This document shows positions 36,803 to 45,230 of a stretch of 64,000 nucleotides of DNA, piece after piece; the stretch's first letter is position 1, and every line of letters starts with the position of its first letter. The stretch covers positions 682,001 through 746,000 of the forward strand of contig NZ_QKVK01000001.1 of assembly GCF_003234965.1 (NCBI RefSeq), written 5' to 3'. Under the pieces are notes generated by a model. That model had not been told where the DNA came from and ran no database searches. It saw only the letters and a program-made list of their open reading frames with translations. A program made the translations under genes and the position numbers. The DNA comes from Aestuariivirga litoralis (lineage in GTDB: Bacteria > Pseudomonadota > Alphaproteobacteria > Rhizobiales > Aestuariivirgaceae).

Positions 36803-39800
36803 TCAATGAAAATCCCGGCTCTTGGGGATCACCCGCGCCTGGCGCGGGTGTCGTGCCGGGGGCTGTTGCTGGTGCGGGTCGGGTCCCGGCCTTGCCACCT
36901 CGTCGGCCCGCGCCAGCGGGTTGCGCAGGAGTGCCCCCTCCTCTGTCAGCAGCGCCAGCCAGTCCGAATGATCCTCGATGCTGCTCGCCACCACGTGGAT
37001 GATGTCGCCCGTGCGCTGCACGCGGCCCCTGATGAGCATCAGACGGGCGCCCATCACCACCGCGCGGTGCGTTTCCAGCACCTGCGGCCAGATCACCGCA
37101 TTGCACACCGAGAACTCGTCCTCGAGCGTGAGGAAGACGACACCCTTGGCCGAGCCCGGCCGCTGCCGCACCAGCACCACGCCCGCCACGGTGACGGCGG
37201 CGCCATTCCTCAGCGTCTTGAGCTTCGCCGTGTCCGTCACCCTGCGCTCGTTGCAGAGCCGGCGGAGGAACTGCATCGGATGCGCCTTGAGCGACAGCTT
37301 CAGCGTCTGGTAATCATTCACCACATGCTCGGAAAGCGGCATATCGGGAAGCGACACGTGCCCCTCCTCCCCCTGCTCGCGCGTGTCGGCGAAGGCGAAG
37401 AGCGGCAGCGCCTTGGCCTTGGTCAGGGCCTTCACCTCCCACAGCGCCGCACGCCGGTCGAGGCCGAGCGAGCGGAAACAGTCGGCGGCGGCGAGCTTCT
37501 CCAACCCCGCTACGGGCACGCCGAAGCCATGAAGAGCGGCGATGGTCATGGGCTTCTTCTGTAAACGGTATTGCAGCAGCAGGGCTGCATCCTGCGCCTT
37601 CAGCCCGTCGACTTCGCGCAGGCCCAGCCGCATCGCGGCCCGTTCGCCCCGTGAGGGTGCTTCCATGATCGAATCCCAGCGCGAATGGTTGATATCCACC
37701 GGCCGCACCTCCACCCCATGCTCGCGCGCATCGCGCACGATCTGGGCCGGGGCGTAGAAGCCCATGGGCTGGGAGTTCAGGAGTGCCGCCGCGAAGACCT
37801 CCGGATAGTGATGCTTGAGCCATGACGAGACATAGACGAGATGCGCGAAGCTGGCGGCATGGCTTTCGGGAAAGCCATATTCGCCGAATCCCTTGATCTG
37901 GTTGAAGCAGCGCGCCGCGAAAGCGGCATCATAGCCACGCTCCACCATGCGGCTCACCATCTTCTGCTCCAAGCGCCCGATGGTGCCGCGCCGCCGGAAG
38001 GTGGCCATGGCCTTGCGCAATTCATTGAGCTCGCCCGCGGTGAATTCGGCGGCGACCATGGCGAGCTTCATGGCCTGTTCCTGGAACAGCGGCACGCCCT
38101 TGGTGCGGCCCAGCACTTGGCGCAGTTCATCAGGCGGGCCGAAATCGGGATGCGGGGCCGGATAGTCCTCCGCCTCAAGCCCGTCGCGCCGCCGCAAATA
38201 GGGATGCACCATGTCGCCCTGGATGGGGCCGGGGCGCACGATCGCCACCTCGATGACGAGATCGTAGAAGCAGCGCGGTTTCAGCCGTGGCAGCATGTTC
38301 ATCTGCGCACGGCTCTCGACCTGGAAGACGCCCACCGAATCCGCCTTGCACAGCATGTCGTAGACGGCCCCGTCCTCGCGCGGCAGGCTGGCGAGCGAGT
38401 ATTTGAGGCCGTACCACGCCTCCATCATCTCGAAGCTCTTCTGGATGCAGGTGAGCATGCCGAGTGCCAGCACGTCGACCTTGAGAATCCCCAGCGTGTC
38501 GATATCGTCCTTGTCCCATTCGATGAAGGTGCGATCCTCCATCGCGGCATTGCCGATGGGCACCGTCTCGTCGAGGCGGCCCTTGGTCAGCACGAAACCG
38601 CCAACATGCTGCGAGAGGTGGCGCGGGAAGCCCTGGATGTCGTCGGCGAGCTCGATCACTTTCGCCAGCAGCGGGTCGTAGGGGTCGAGCCCTGCCTCCT
38701 GAAGCCGGCCATTGTGCATCTCTTCGCGCATCTGGCCCCAGACGATGCCGGCGAGCGTGGCGGTGACGTCCTCCGACAGGCCCATCACCTTGCCCACCTC
38801 GCGCATGGCGGAGCGGCCGCGATAGGTGATCACCGTGGCGGCGAGCCCCGCCCGCTCGCGGCCATAGCGCTGGTAGATGTACTGGATCACCTGCTCGCGC
38901 CGCTCATGCTCGAAGTCGACGTCGATGTCGGGAGGTTCCTTGCGCTCCTCCGAGATGAAGCGCTCGAACAGCAGCTCGATCTGGTTGGGGTCGACCGCCG
39001 TGATCCCGATGACATAACAGACAGTGGAATTGGCGGCCGACCCCCGCCCCTGACAGAGGATCGGGGGATCCTGCGTCCGGGCGTAATGGACGATGTCGTG
39101 CACGGTGAGGAAATAGGGCGCATAGTTGAGTTTCTCGATGAGCACGAGTTCCTTCGCGATGTTCTCCTTCACCTTTTGGGGAATGCCCTCCGGGTAGCGC
39201 TCCTTGGCGCCCTCCCAGGCGAGATGCGTCAGGTGCTGCTGCGGGGTGGAGCCCTGCGGGATCGGCTCTTCCGGATACTCGTATTTCAGCTCCTCCAGCG
39301 AGAAGCGGCAGGCCTTGGCGATGGCCAGCGTGTTGGCGATGGCAGACGGATGGTCGCGGAACAGGCGCGCCATCTCGTCCGGCGTTTTCAGGTGACGCTC
39401 GGCATTGGCTTCGAGCAGGTAACCCGCTTCGGCGATTGTGACGCCCTCGCGGATGGCCGTCACCACGTCCTGCAGCACGCGGCGGGAGGCATGGTGATAG
39501 AGCACGTCATTGGTGGCCAAGAGGCCCGTCTGGTTCTTCTGCGCGAGGTCTGCCAGCCGGTTGATGCGCTCGCGGTCATCACCGCGATGATGGTGGCTGA
39601 CCGCGAGGTAAAGCGGCGCCTTGAGGCGCTTGCGGATCTCGGAGAGATGATCGGCGCCATCAGACACCAGCGCGAAGACCATGCCCGGGGCATGGGCATA
39701 GACGTCATCGAGGGTGATCAGGCACTGGCCCTTCTCCGCCCGGCGCTGTCCGAGGCTGATGAGCCGGCAGAGCGCACCATAGGCCTGTCGGTTGGTGGGC

Positions 39801-40039
39801 CAGGCGAGAAGCGAGAGGCCGGGCTCGGCGAGGTCGAGCCTTGTGCCGACGATGAAGGGCAGCTCCGCATCCTTCGCCGCCGCATGGGCGCGCACCACGC
39901 CGGCCAGCGTGTTGCGGTCGGTCACCGCCAGCGCGGCGATGCCCAGGTGCTTCGCCTGCATGGCGATCTCCTCGGGATGGGAGGCCCCGCGCAGGAAGGA
40001 GAAATTCGTGGTACACTGCAGCTCGGCGTAGCTGGTCAT
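36803..40039 (-). CDS. dnaE2: Error-prone DNA polymerase DnaE2 (ImuC)
   Basis: The 1078-residue C-family polymerase does translesion synthesis with ImuA and ImuB in the SOS response. It starts with the PHP domain (MTSYAELQCTTNFSFLRGAS) and has the catalytic-core segments CQGRGSAANSTVCYVIGIT and PPDIDVDFEHERREQVIQYIY. It lacks the long C-terminal parts of DnaE1 and ends PKSRDFH, as DnaE2 proteins do. The ATG overlaps the TGA of imuB (TCAT on the plus strand, 40036-40039), which implies coupled translation. The frame is open 49 codons further upstream, but that is the shadow of imuB. Confidence 0.97.
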   Translation of the reverse strand: MTSYAELQCTTNFSFLRGASHPEEIAMQAKHLGIAALAVTDRNTLAGVVRAHAAAKDAELPFIVGTRLDLAEPGLSLLAWPTNRQAYGALCRLISLGQRRAEKGQCLITLDDVYAHAPGMVFALVSDGADHLSEIRKRLKAPLYLAVSHHHRGDDRERINRLADLAQKNQTGLLATNDVLYHHASRRVLQDVVTAIREGVTIAEAGYLLEANAERHLKTPDEMARLFRDHPSAIANTLAIAKACRFSLEELKYEYPEEPIPQGSTPQQHLTHLAWEGAKERYPEGIPQKVKENIAKELVLIEKLNYAPYFLTVHDIVHYARTQDPPILCQGRGSAANSTVCYVIGITAVDPNQIELLFERFISEERKEPPDIDVDFEHERREQVIQYIYQRYGRERAGLAATVITYRGRSAMREVGKVMGLSEDVTATLAGIVWGQMREEMHNGRLQEAGLDPYDPLLAKVIELADDIQGFPRHLSQHVGGFVLTKGRLDETVPIGNAAMEDRTFIEWDKDDIDTLGILKVDVLALGMLTCIQKSFEMMEAWYGLKYSLASLPREDGAVYDMLCKADSVGVFQVESRAQMNMLPRLKPRCFYDLVIEVAIVRPGPIQGDMVHPYLRRRDGLEAEDYPAPHPDFGPPDELRQVLGRTKGVPLFQEQAMKLAMVAAEFTAGELNELRKAMATFRRRGTIGRLEQKMVSRMVERGYDAAFAARCFNQIKGFGEYGFPESHAASFAHLVYVSSWLKHHYPEVFAAALLNSQPMGFYAPAQIVRDAREHGVEVRPVDINHSRWDSIMEAPSRGERAAMRLGLREVDGLKAQDAALLLQYRLQKKPMTIAALHGFGVPVAGLEKLAAADCFRSLGLDRRAALWEVKALTKAKALPLFAFADTREQGEEGHVSLPDMPLSEHVVNDYQTLKLSLKAHPMQFLRRLCNERRVTDTAKLKTLRNGAAVTVAGVVLVRQRPGSAKGVVFLTLEDEFSVCNAVIWPQVLETHRAVVMGARLMLIRGRVQRTGDIIHVVASSIEDHSDWLALLTEEGALLRNPLARADEVARPGPDPHQQQPPARHPRQARVIPKSRDFH

Positions 40040-41538
40040 GCGGATAATCCGTGTACGTACCACTTGGGCTGCTCTTCGCCCGGCTCGCCATAAAGCCCCT
40101 CGCGATAGAGCCAGTAGCGGCGGCCCTGCTCGTCCTCGATCACATAGTAGTCGCGCGGCCGCTCGCCGGCGGTGAGCCGCCACCATTCCGGTGCCACGCG
40201 TTCCGGCCCCTGCGCCTTGACGACGCGCCGGGTGACGCGCCGCCAGGTGAGGCGCATCGGCGGGCCATCCGGCACGGCGGCAACGACCTTGGCCGGTTCC
40301 GGCGCCTCGAAGATCAACAGCGGCCGCGCCGTGGGCGCAGGGCGGGTTGCCTTGGGTGGCAAGGGGCGCGCCGAGGGACGCGGCATCTCGGCGCGTTCGG
40401 GGATATGGCTTTCGACATCCTCCAGCGCCAGGAACTGCTGCTCGTGGCGGTTCAGCACGCGGTCATTGAGCTGTTCCAGCGCCAGGGTGCTGTCATCCTC
40501 GAGGAAGCCGTGCTGCTGCACCATGGCCCCCGCCGTCTCGCGCGCCTCCAGCGTCATGGCGTCGATGCCGAAGCCGGCATCCACCGTCTCGAGCTTGGGC
40601 TTCAGCACGCGCAGCATGTGGCGCGGATCATGGCTCGCCACCGAGAAGCCCGCCGGCAGGTTGGCGCGCGAGCCATCGACGCGGAACAGCTTGAGGATCA
40701 GCCGCAGCGCACCCTTGCCCGCCTTTTCGAGGTCGCGGCAGAGCTGGTTGACAATACCTTCAAGAACGATTTCCAGCCCCTCCGCATGAATGACCGGCTC
40801 CATCAGCGCGCGATGCGCCATGAAGGAGGTGGGCGGATTGAGCGGGTTCAGCGGCTCGTCACGCACGCCCATCATCTCGTCCAGCCGGATCAGCACATTC
40901 TCGCCGATGGTCTCGCCGCGGAAGCGCCGGGCCAGCGAGGCGCGGGGAATGGCAAGCAGTGCACCCACCGTCTTGAGGCCGAGGCGGCGCAGCGTCTTCG
41001 CCGCCATGCCGTCGATGCGCAGGGCCTCGACGGGAAGCGATTGCAAATCCTTCGCCTCATAGCGGGCCAGCGCCCAGGCCGCCCCCAGCGTGGCGCCCTG
41101 GCCGATCCTGACGCTGAAGCCATATTGCGCGAGGCGCTGGCGAATCTCCGCCATCATGCGCTGCTCGCCGCCGAAGAGATGGGGAACACCGGTCACGTCC
41201 AGCAGGATGCCATCGGGCTGGTCGGGCGCCACCCAGGGGCTGTAGCGCTCCATCCAGCGGCACAGCCCCAGGAGGCTGTTCATGTCCTCCTCCGGCTCAT
41301 GCGGCTCCGTCAGCAGTTCCGGCAATTGGGCACGCGCATCCGCCAGCCGCATGCCGCGCATCAGGCCGAAGCTCCTCGCGGTGGCATTGACGGCGATCAG
41401 GCGCAGGCCGGACTTGGACGTCTCAACCAGCGCGAAGGGCAGGCCCTTGGCGGGCGGCTTCCGACCCATCTTGATCCGTGAACGGATGAAGCGCTCGACG
41501 GGAAAATCCGGGAACCAGAGAGAAACAAGACTGCGCAT
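40036..41538 (-). CDS. imuB: ImuB, Y-family polymerase-like mutasome subunit
   Basis: The 500-residue protein starts MRSLVSLWFPDFPVERFIR and has the palm-and-fingers pattern of Y-family polymerases (MRLADARAQLPEL, PHLFGGEQRMMAEI, LGLKTVGALLAIPRASLARRFRG). The carboxylates needed for polymerisation are not in place (for example FPDFPVER at the usual DxD region), as in all ImuB proteins. ImuB bridges ImuA, DnaE2 and the beta clamp. A clamp-binding motif was not assigned. Start ATG 41538 is followed by the conserved N-terminus. The frame open to 41820 is the shadow of imuA. It overlaps imuA by 116 bp. Confidence 0.93.
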   Translation of the reverse strand: MRSLVSLWFPDFPVERFIRSRIKMGRKPPAKGLPFALVETSKSGLRLIAVNATARSFGLMRGMRLADARAQLPELLTEPHEPEEDMNSLLGLCRWMERYSPWVAPDQPDGILLDVTGVPHLFGGEQRMMAEIRQRLAQYGFSVRIGQGATLGAAWALARYEAKDLQSLPVEALRIDGMAAKTLRRLGLKTVGALLAIPRASLARRFRGETIGENVLIRLDEMMGVRDEPLNPLNPPTSFMAHRALMEPVIHAEGLEIVLEGIVNQLCRDLEKAGKGALRLILKLFRVDGSRANLPAGFSVASHDPRHMLRVLKPKLETVDAGFGIDAMTLEARETAGAMVQQHGFLEDDSTLALEQLNDRVLNRHEQQFLALEDVESHIPERAEMPRPSARPLPPKATRPAPTARPLLIFEAPEPAKVVAAVPDGPPMRLTWRRVTRRVVKAQGPERVAPEWWRLTAGERPRDYYVIEDEQGRRYWLYREGLYGEPGEEQPKWYVHGLSA

Positions 41539-42322
41539 GATGCCATTCCAGAATCCAGGCGCCGGGGCGGCCGCCCCTTGCGCGGGTGAGTTCGACGCTC
41601 CAGCACGGCGCACCGGGTGCGCTCGCGTCATGTGCGGGGCTGAGCGAGGGCACGGCCGCCGCCGTCCAGCGCGTGTGGCTGGCAGTTGCCGCACAGTCCG
41701 GCTTCGCGAAGGTGAGGATCGCCGCCGACTTTCCCGCCCCTGCCGCCAGCGCCAGGCGGCGCGTGGTGGTGAGGTCGGCGTGTGCCGCCTCCGCATCGCC
41801 CAGCACGGCGGCGACGGCACCGGACTTCAGTGCCTCCTCCATGGTCCAGAGCAGGCTTGCGGGCTTCTTCAGCGTGATGGTCACGAAGCGGTGGCGCGGC
41901 AGGCCGAGGCGCTCGAGGCCATGGCCATAGAGCCGCCCATGCTCGCGTTCATGCGCGGCCAGCCGGCACCACAGCAGCGGCCGGCGTTCGCCCGCGTCAG
42001 TGAGCCGCCGGAGCGCCAGCGCCAGCGCGAAGCCCATGGCCGCCGGCTGGTCGCCATAGGCGCGGGGCGACACGTCATGGAGCCCCGCCCGCTGCAGCCC
42101 CTGTGCCGGCAGGTGCCGGTCAAGCTCGGCAAGCCCCGTCAGCCAGGGTGCCGCGCGGCTCTTCTGGTGCTCGAACTGCGCATGCCCCTGCTCCAGCCGC
42201 GCGATGTGGTCGCGCAGCGTGGCGAGCAGCCGGGAGGCGTCTCCACCACCCGGGCGAAAAGGCGTGACCGCAGCGCAAGCGTTCCCGCTCCGCGCAGCCT
42301 GATGTGCCGGTCCCATACGCAT
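41423..42322 (-). CDS. imuA: ImuA, RecA-like mutasome subunit
   Basis: The protein has about 299 residues, with the ImuA pattern LRDHIARLEQGH, LTGLAELDRHLPAQGLQRAGLHDVSP and a degenerate RecA-like core. It inhibits or modulates RecA in the SOS mutasome. The ATG at 42322 is chosen because the promoter/LexA site at 42344-42380 places the transcription start near 42345, which excludes the GTG at 42361. A later start is possible. The reading frame extends 116 bp into imuB, an unusually long overlap, ending with a non-conserved tail (FSRRALHPFTDQDG to the stop). Confidence 0.85.
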   Translation of the reverse strand: MRMGPAHQAARSGNACAAVTPFRPGGGDASRLLATLRDHIARLEQGHAQFEHQKSRAAPWLTGLAELDRHLPAQGLQRAGLHDVSPRAYGDQPAAMGFALALALRRLTDAGERRPLLWCRLAAHEREHGRLYGHGLERLGLPRHRFVTITLKKPASLLWTMEEALKSGAVAAVLGDAEAAHADLTTTRRLALAAGAGKSAAILTFAKPDCAATASHTRWTAAAVPSLSPAHDASAPGAPCWSVELTRARGGRPGAWILEWHHAQSCFSLVPGFSRRALHPFTDQDGSEAARQGPALRAG

Positions 42323-42343
42323 GACAACAACATGATCCAGATT

Positions 42344-42380
42344 GTTCCCTTTTTGTTCCACAAGCCCGGCACAGAGTCAA
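42344..42380 (-). promoter_or_regulatory. LexA box and promoter of imuA
   Basis: GTTC at 42344-42347 and GTTC at 42355-42358 with 7 bp between form the alphaproteobacterial LexA operator. On the minus strand, TTGACT (42380-42375) and AACAAA (42357-42352) are spaced 17 bp apart, so the operator covers the -10. SOS induction of the imu cassette follows. Confidence 0.85.
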
Positions 42381-42446
42381 GCGGAACGGAATCGAAGGTT
42401 GGTGCGGAGTCGCAAATCTGCCACAGCGGCCACGCGTAAAGAGGCC

Positions 42447-42887
42447 ATGTTGCACAGACGCCACCTGATCCTCGGCCTCGCGGGGCTCGCCGCCTGCCCC
42501 ACCCTCGCCCGCGCCCATTCCTATCGCCTGGGCGACATCGCCATCGGCCATGCCTGGACGCTGCCGGCGCAGGTCTCGCGCGAGGGGCAGGCCTTCGTGC
42601 CGCTGGTCAACAATGGCAAGCTGGCGGATGAACTCGTCGCGGCGCGTTCGTCCGTATGCGGAACAATCGAGTTGCGGCGGAACAACCGTTACGATGATCC
42701 GCCGCTCAGTTCCTTCCTGCTCGAGCCAGGCCAACCTTTGCCGATGAGACCCACGGCGCGGCACCTCCGGCTTATGGGCCTCTCCGCCCCGCTTCTGCTC
42801 GACCAGCGCTTCACCATCATCCTGGATTTCCTGAATGCGGGTGAAACAGAAGTCGAGTTCCACGTCGAAGCGGCGCCCGGCGAGTGA
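42447..42887 (+). CDS. PCu(A)C-like periplasmic protein, altered copper motif
   Basis: The 146-residue protein has a Tat/Sec-like N-terminus (HRRHLILGLAGLAACPTLARA, then HSYRLGDIAIGHAWTLPA) and the fold of PCu(A)C copper chaperones: EPGQPLPMRPTARHLRLMGL, then FTIILDFLNAGETEVEFHVE. The usual copper site H-x-M/Met-x21-H-x-M is not intact. Arg replaces Met after His106 (HLRLM), and no HEM-type pair precedes. It may therefore bind metal weakly or not at all. The start at ATG 42447 is followed by TTG in frame. GAGG stands only two bases upstream. It is divergent from imuA, with 124 bp between the start codons. Confidence 0.75.
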   Translation: MLHRRHLILGLAGLAACPTLARAHSYRLGDIAIGHAWTLPAQVSREGQAFVPLVNNGKLADELVAARSSVCGTIELRRNNRYDDPPLSSFLLEPGQPLPMRPTARHLRLMGLSAPLLLDQRFTIILDFLNAGETEVEFHVEAAPGE

Positions 42888-42889
42888 CT

Positions 42890-43285
42890 TCAGACCAGTT
42901 CGTGAACCTCGGTCTTAACCTCGTCGGCCACTTCGGCGAAGGGCAGCTTCACCGGCTCCATCGGAACGAGTTCCATCGCCACGCCCACGGGGATCTGCTG
43001 CAGCGACAGCTCGATGCCATTGGCAAAGCGCAACCCGTCGCGATAGACGCCGGAGTCGAGGCGCATGAACACCGCCTCCTCGCGCTCGGCGAAGCCATGG
43101 CGCGCCGCAAGCTCGGCCGGAATGTCGGAGATGGCGAGCCTGGTATCACACGCCATGCACACCGCCGTTCCGGGCTGTCCAGGAGCGGTCAGACCCATCG
43201 ACCCGCTCGGGAAGCGCGTCGTCACGTAGCGCTCGCCCTCACGGGCGGGGCGCGAGCTGTACATTTCCAGTGAGTAATCACACAT
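42890..43285 (-). CDS. Conserved small protein of unknown function (MCDYSL-type)
   Basis: The 131-residue protein starts MCDYSLEMYSSRPAREGERYVTT. The strong ribosome-binding site AGGAGGAAG lies just upstream of ATG 43285. It has a C-x-x-C pair (Cys43, Cys46 in AVCMACDTRL) and a Cys at position 2, which could bind metal. The remainder is compact and acidic. I recognise similar small proteins in Rhizobiales but no assigned function. It converges on the PCuAC-like gene, with 2 bp between them, and is divergent from the HerA-like ATPase gene. Confidence 0.75.
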   Translation of the reverse strand: MCDYSLEMYSSRPAREGERYVTTRFPSGSMGLTAPGQPGTAVCMACDTRLAISDIPAELAARHGFAEREEAVFMRLDSGVYRDGLRFANGIELSLQQIPVGVAMELVPMEPVKLPFAEVADEVKTEVHELV

Positions 43286-43498
43286 AGCTTCCTCCTGAAG
43301 CAGCCGCTTCAACGCCAACCAGCCCTGGTTGCCACTCGCTCTAATGCACCGCGGCGAGCTTCCGTTCCCGGCTTTCGCATTCCCTGCCGATGCCGCTTCT
43401 GCGCATCGCCGGCGTGGCGCCGCCGCCAAAGTGCTTTGACGCGGCGGCGCCACGCGCTATCGAAGCAAGGAAACCATCACGATGACGGCAGGGAACGC

Positions 43499-45109
43499 GT
43501 GACGACTGATCTGGTGCTGGGAAAAATCGCCGCCGTGAACGGCACGACAGCCACGGTGCGCCTCGGCGATGACATCGCAGGGCGGGAAAACCGGCCCGCG
43601 CGGGAACATACGGTTGTAAATAGCGCGGCCGTCGGTTCCCTGGTGAAAATCAAGGTTGAGAAGCTCGTTCTGTTCGGTTCGGTTGGCCGCATTTCGCCCC
43701 GCGGCCCGGGCGATGTGATCGAGGCGGAGATCAGCTTCATCGGCGAAGGCGCTGTGTCGGACAGTGGCGAGCTTACGGAGTTCCGCCGCGGCGTCTCGCG
43801 CTATCCCTTCCCGGGCGACGATGTCTACGGTACCTCCTATGACGACTGGGCCCGCATCTTCCGGCCGGACGGCAAGTCCACCATCCCGCTCGGCATCGTC
43901 CACCCGACGGTGGACATCACGGCGCTGCTCAGCCTCGACCAGCTGCTGAGCAAGCACTTCGCCGTGCTGGGCTCCACCGGTGTGGGCAAGTCCACCTCGG
44001 TGGCCGCCCTGCTGCACAAGGTGCTGGAGGCCGCGCCCAACGGCCACGTGGTGCTGATCGACCCGCATGGCGAATATGCCAGCGCCTTCCGCACCAACAG
44101 CATCCACCTCGACGTCGACTCGCTGAAGCTGCCCTACTGGCTGATGAACTTCGAGGAACATGCCGAGGCCTTCCTCACCGGCGAAGGCTCCTCGCGCGAG
44201 CGTGACCGCGACATTCTCGGCAAATGCCTGCTCACGGTGCGGCAGAAGAACTACCTCAACATCAAGATCGACAAGGTCACAGCCGACAGCCCCATCCCCT
44301 ATTTCATCAGCGACCTGCTGGAGGAACTGGAAAAGGAGGCGGGCAAGCTGGAGAAGGCGGCCGATGCCTCGCGCTACATCCGCCTCAAGCTGAAGATCGA
44401 GGAAATGGTGCGCGACCCGCGCTATGGCTTCATGTTCGGCGACAACCTCATCACCGACTCGATGGGCGACCTGCTCTCCACCATCCTGCGCATTCCCACA
44501 CAGGCAAAGCCGCTCACCATCATCGATGTCTCGGGCATGCCCTCCGAGATCGTCAGCGTCGTCGTCGCCATGATCGCGCGCCTCGTGTTCGACTATTCCA
44601 TCTGGTCGCGGGGCGAGCGGCAGGTGCCCATCCTGCTCGTCTGCGAGGAAGCGCAGCGCTATCTGCCGCGCGAGGACTCGGTGATGAAGCCCGCTGCCCA
44701 GCGAAACTTCGAGCGCATCGCCAAGGAGGGCCGCAAGCACGGCATTTCGCTGGGGCTGATCTCCCAACGCCCGTCGGACCTTTCGGAATCGGTGCTTTCG
44801 CAATGCGGCACGCTGCTGGTGCTGCGCCTCACCACCGAGCGCGACCAGAACTTCATCAAGAGCGCGGTGCCGGACTGGGCCCATGGCGTGGTCAGCAGCA
44901 TCTCCTCGCTCAGGAACCGCGAATGCATCGTCTTCGGCGAGGCCGTGCCGATTCCGGTTCGCGTCGGCATCGCCTTCCTCGAGGAGTCACGCCGTCCCAG
45001 CTCCAACGACCCGCGCTTCACCGAGGCCTGGAATGCCCCGCAGGACGCCGACGGCATGGTGGGCCGCGTCATCCAGCGCTGGCGCAACCAGCGTCACGAA
45101 CTGGAGTGA
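43499..45109 (+). CDS. HerA/DUF87-type ATPase (FtsK-HerA superfamily helicase-like)
   Basis: The 536-residue protein has an N-terminal beta-barrel region (LVLGKIAAVNGTTATVRLG), Walker A GSTGVGKSTSVAALLHK near residues 160-176, a DPHGEYASAF segment, Walker B ILLVCEEAQRYLP and a C-terminal arginine-finger-like region (RIAKEGRKHGISLGLISQRPSDLSESVL). HerA-like ATPases are hexameric DNA translocases, often paired with NurA nuclease in archaea or with SIR2, nuclease or other partners in bacterial defence. No such partner gene is adjacent. GTG 43499 with AGGGA upstream is preferred over the longer frame from 43436. Confidence 0.88.
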   Translation: MTTDLVLGKIAAVNGTTATVRLGDDIAGRENRPAREHTVVNSAAVGSLVKIKVEKLVLFGSVGRISPRGPGDVIEAEISFIGEGAVSDSGELTEFRRGVSRYPFPGDDVYGTSYDDWARIFRPDGKSTIPLGIVHPTVDITALLSLDQLLSKHFAVLGSTGVGKSTSVAALLHKVLEAAPNGHVVLIDPHGEYASAFRTNSIHLDVDSLKLPYWLMNFEEHAEAFLTGEGSSRERDRDILGKCLLTVRQKNYLNIKIDKVTADSPIPYFISDLLEELEKEAGKLEKAADASRYIRLKLKIEEMVRDPRYGFMFGDNLITDSMGDLLSTILRIPTQAKPLTIIDVSGMPSEIVSVVVAMIARLVFDYSIWSRGERQVPILLVCEEAQRYLPREDSVMKPAAQRNFERIAKEGRKHGISLGLISQRPSDLSESVLSQCGTLLVLRLTTERDQNFIKSAVPDWAHGVVSSISSLRNRECIVFGEAVPIPVRVGIAFLEESRRPSSNDPRFTEAWNAPQDADGMVGRVIQRWRNQRHELE

Positions 45110-45184
45110 GGCCGCCCCGGCGCCCTGCCGGGTTTCGCCTGCACCGGGCTTCCGGCGAAGCCTTCCGGGACGACTAAGGCAAAC

Positions 45185-45213
45185 TGCCCGGGTCAAGCCC
45201 GGGCAGGGTGACG
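45185..45213. repeat. Palindromic intergenic repeat, partial family A (copy A9)
   Basis: Only one stem-loop is clear (TGCCCGGGTCAAGCCCGGGCA), followed by GGGTGACG. It lies between the convergent HerA-like and alcohol dehydrogenase genes. Confidence 0.6.
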
Positions 45214-45230
45214 TTCGAACCCCAGGCCCG

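Noticed and set aside
42322-42361. imuA start at GTG 42361
   Set aside because: The LexA-covered promoter places the transcript start near 42345, after this codon.
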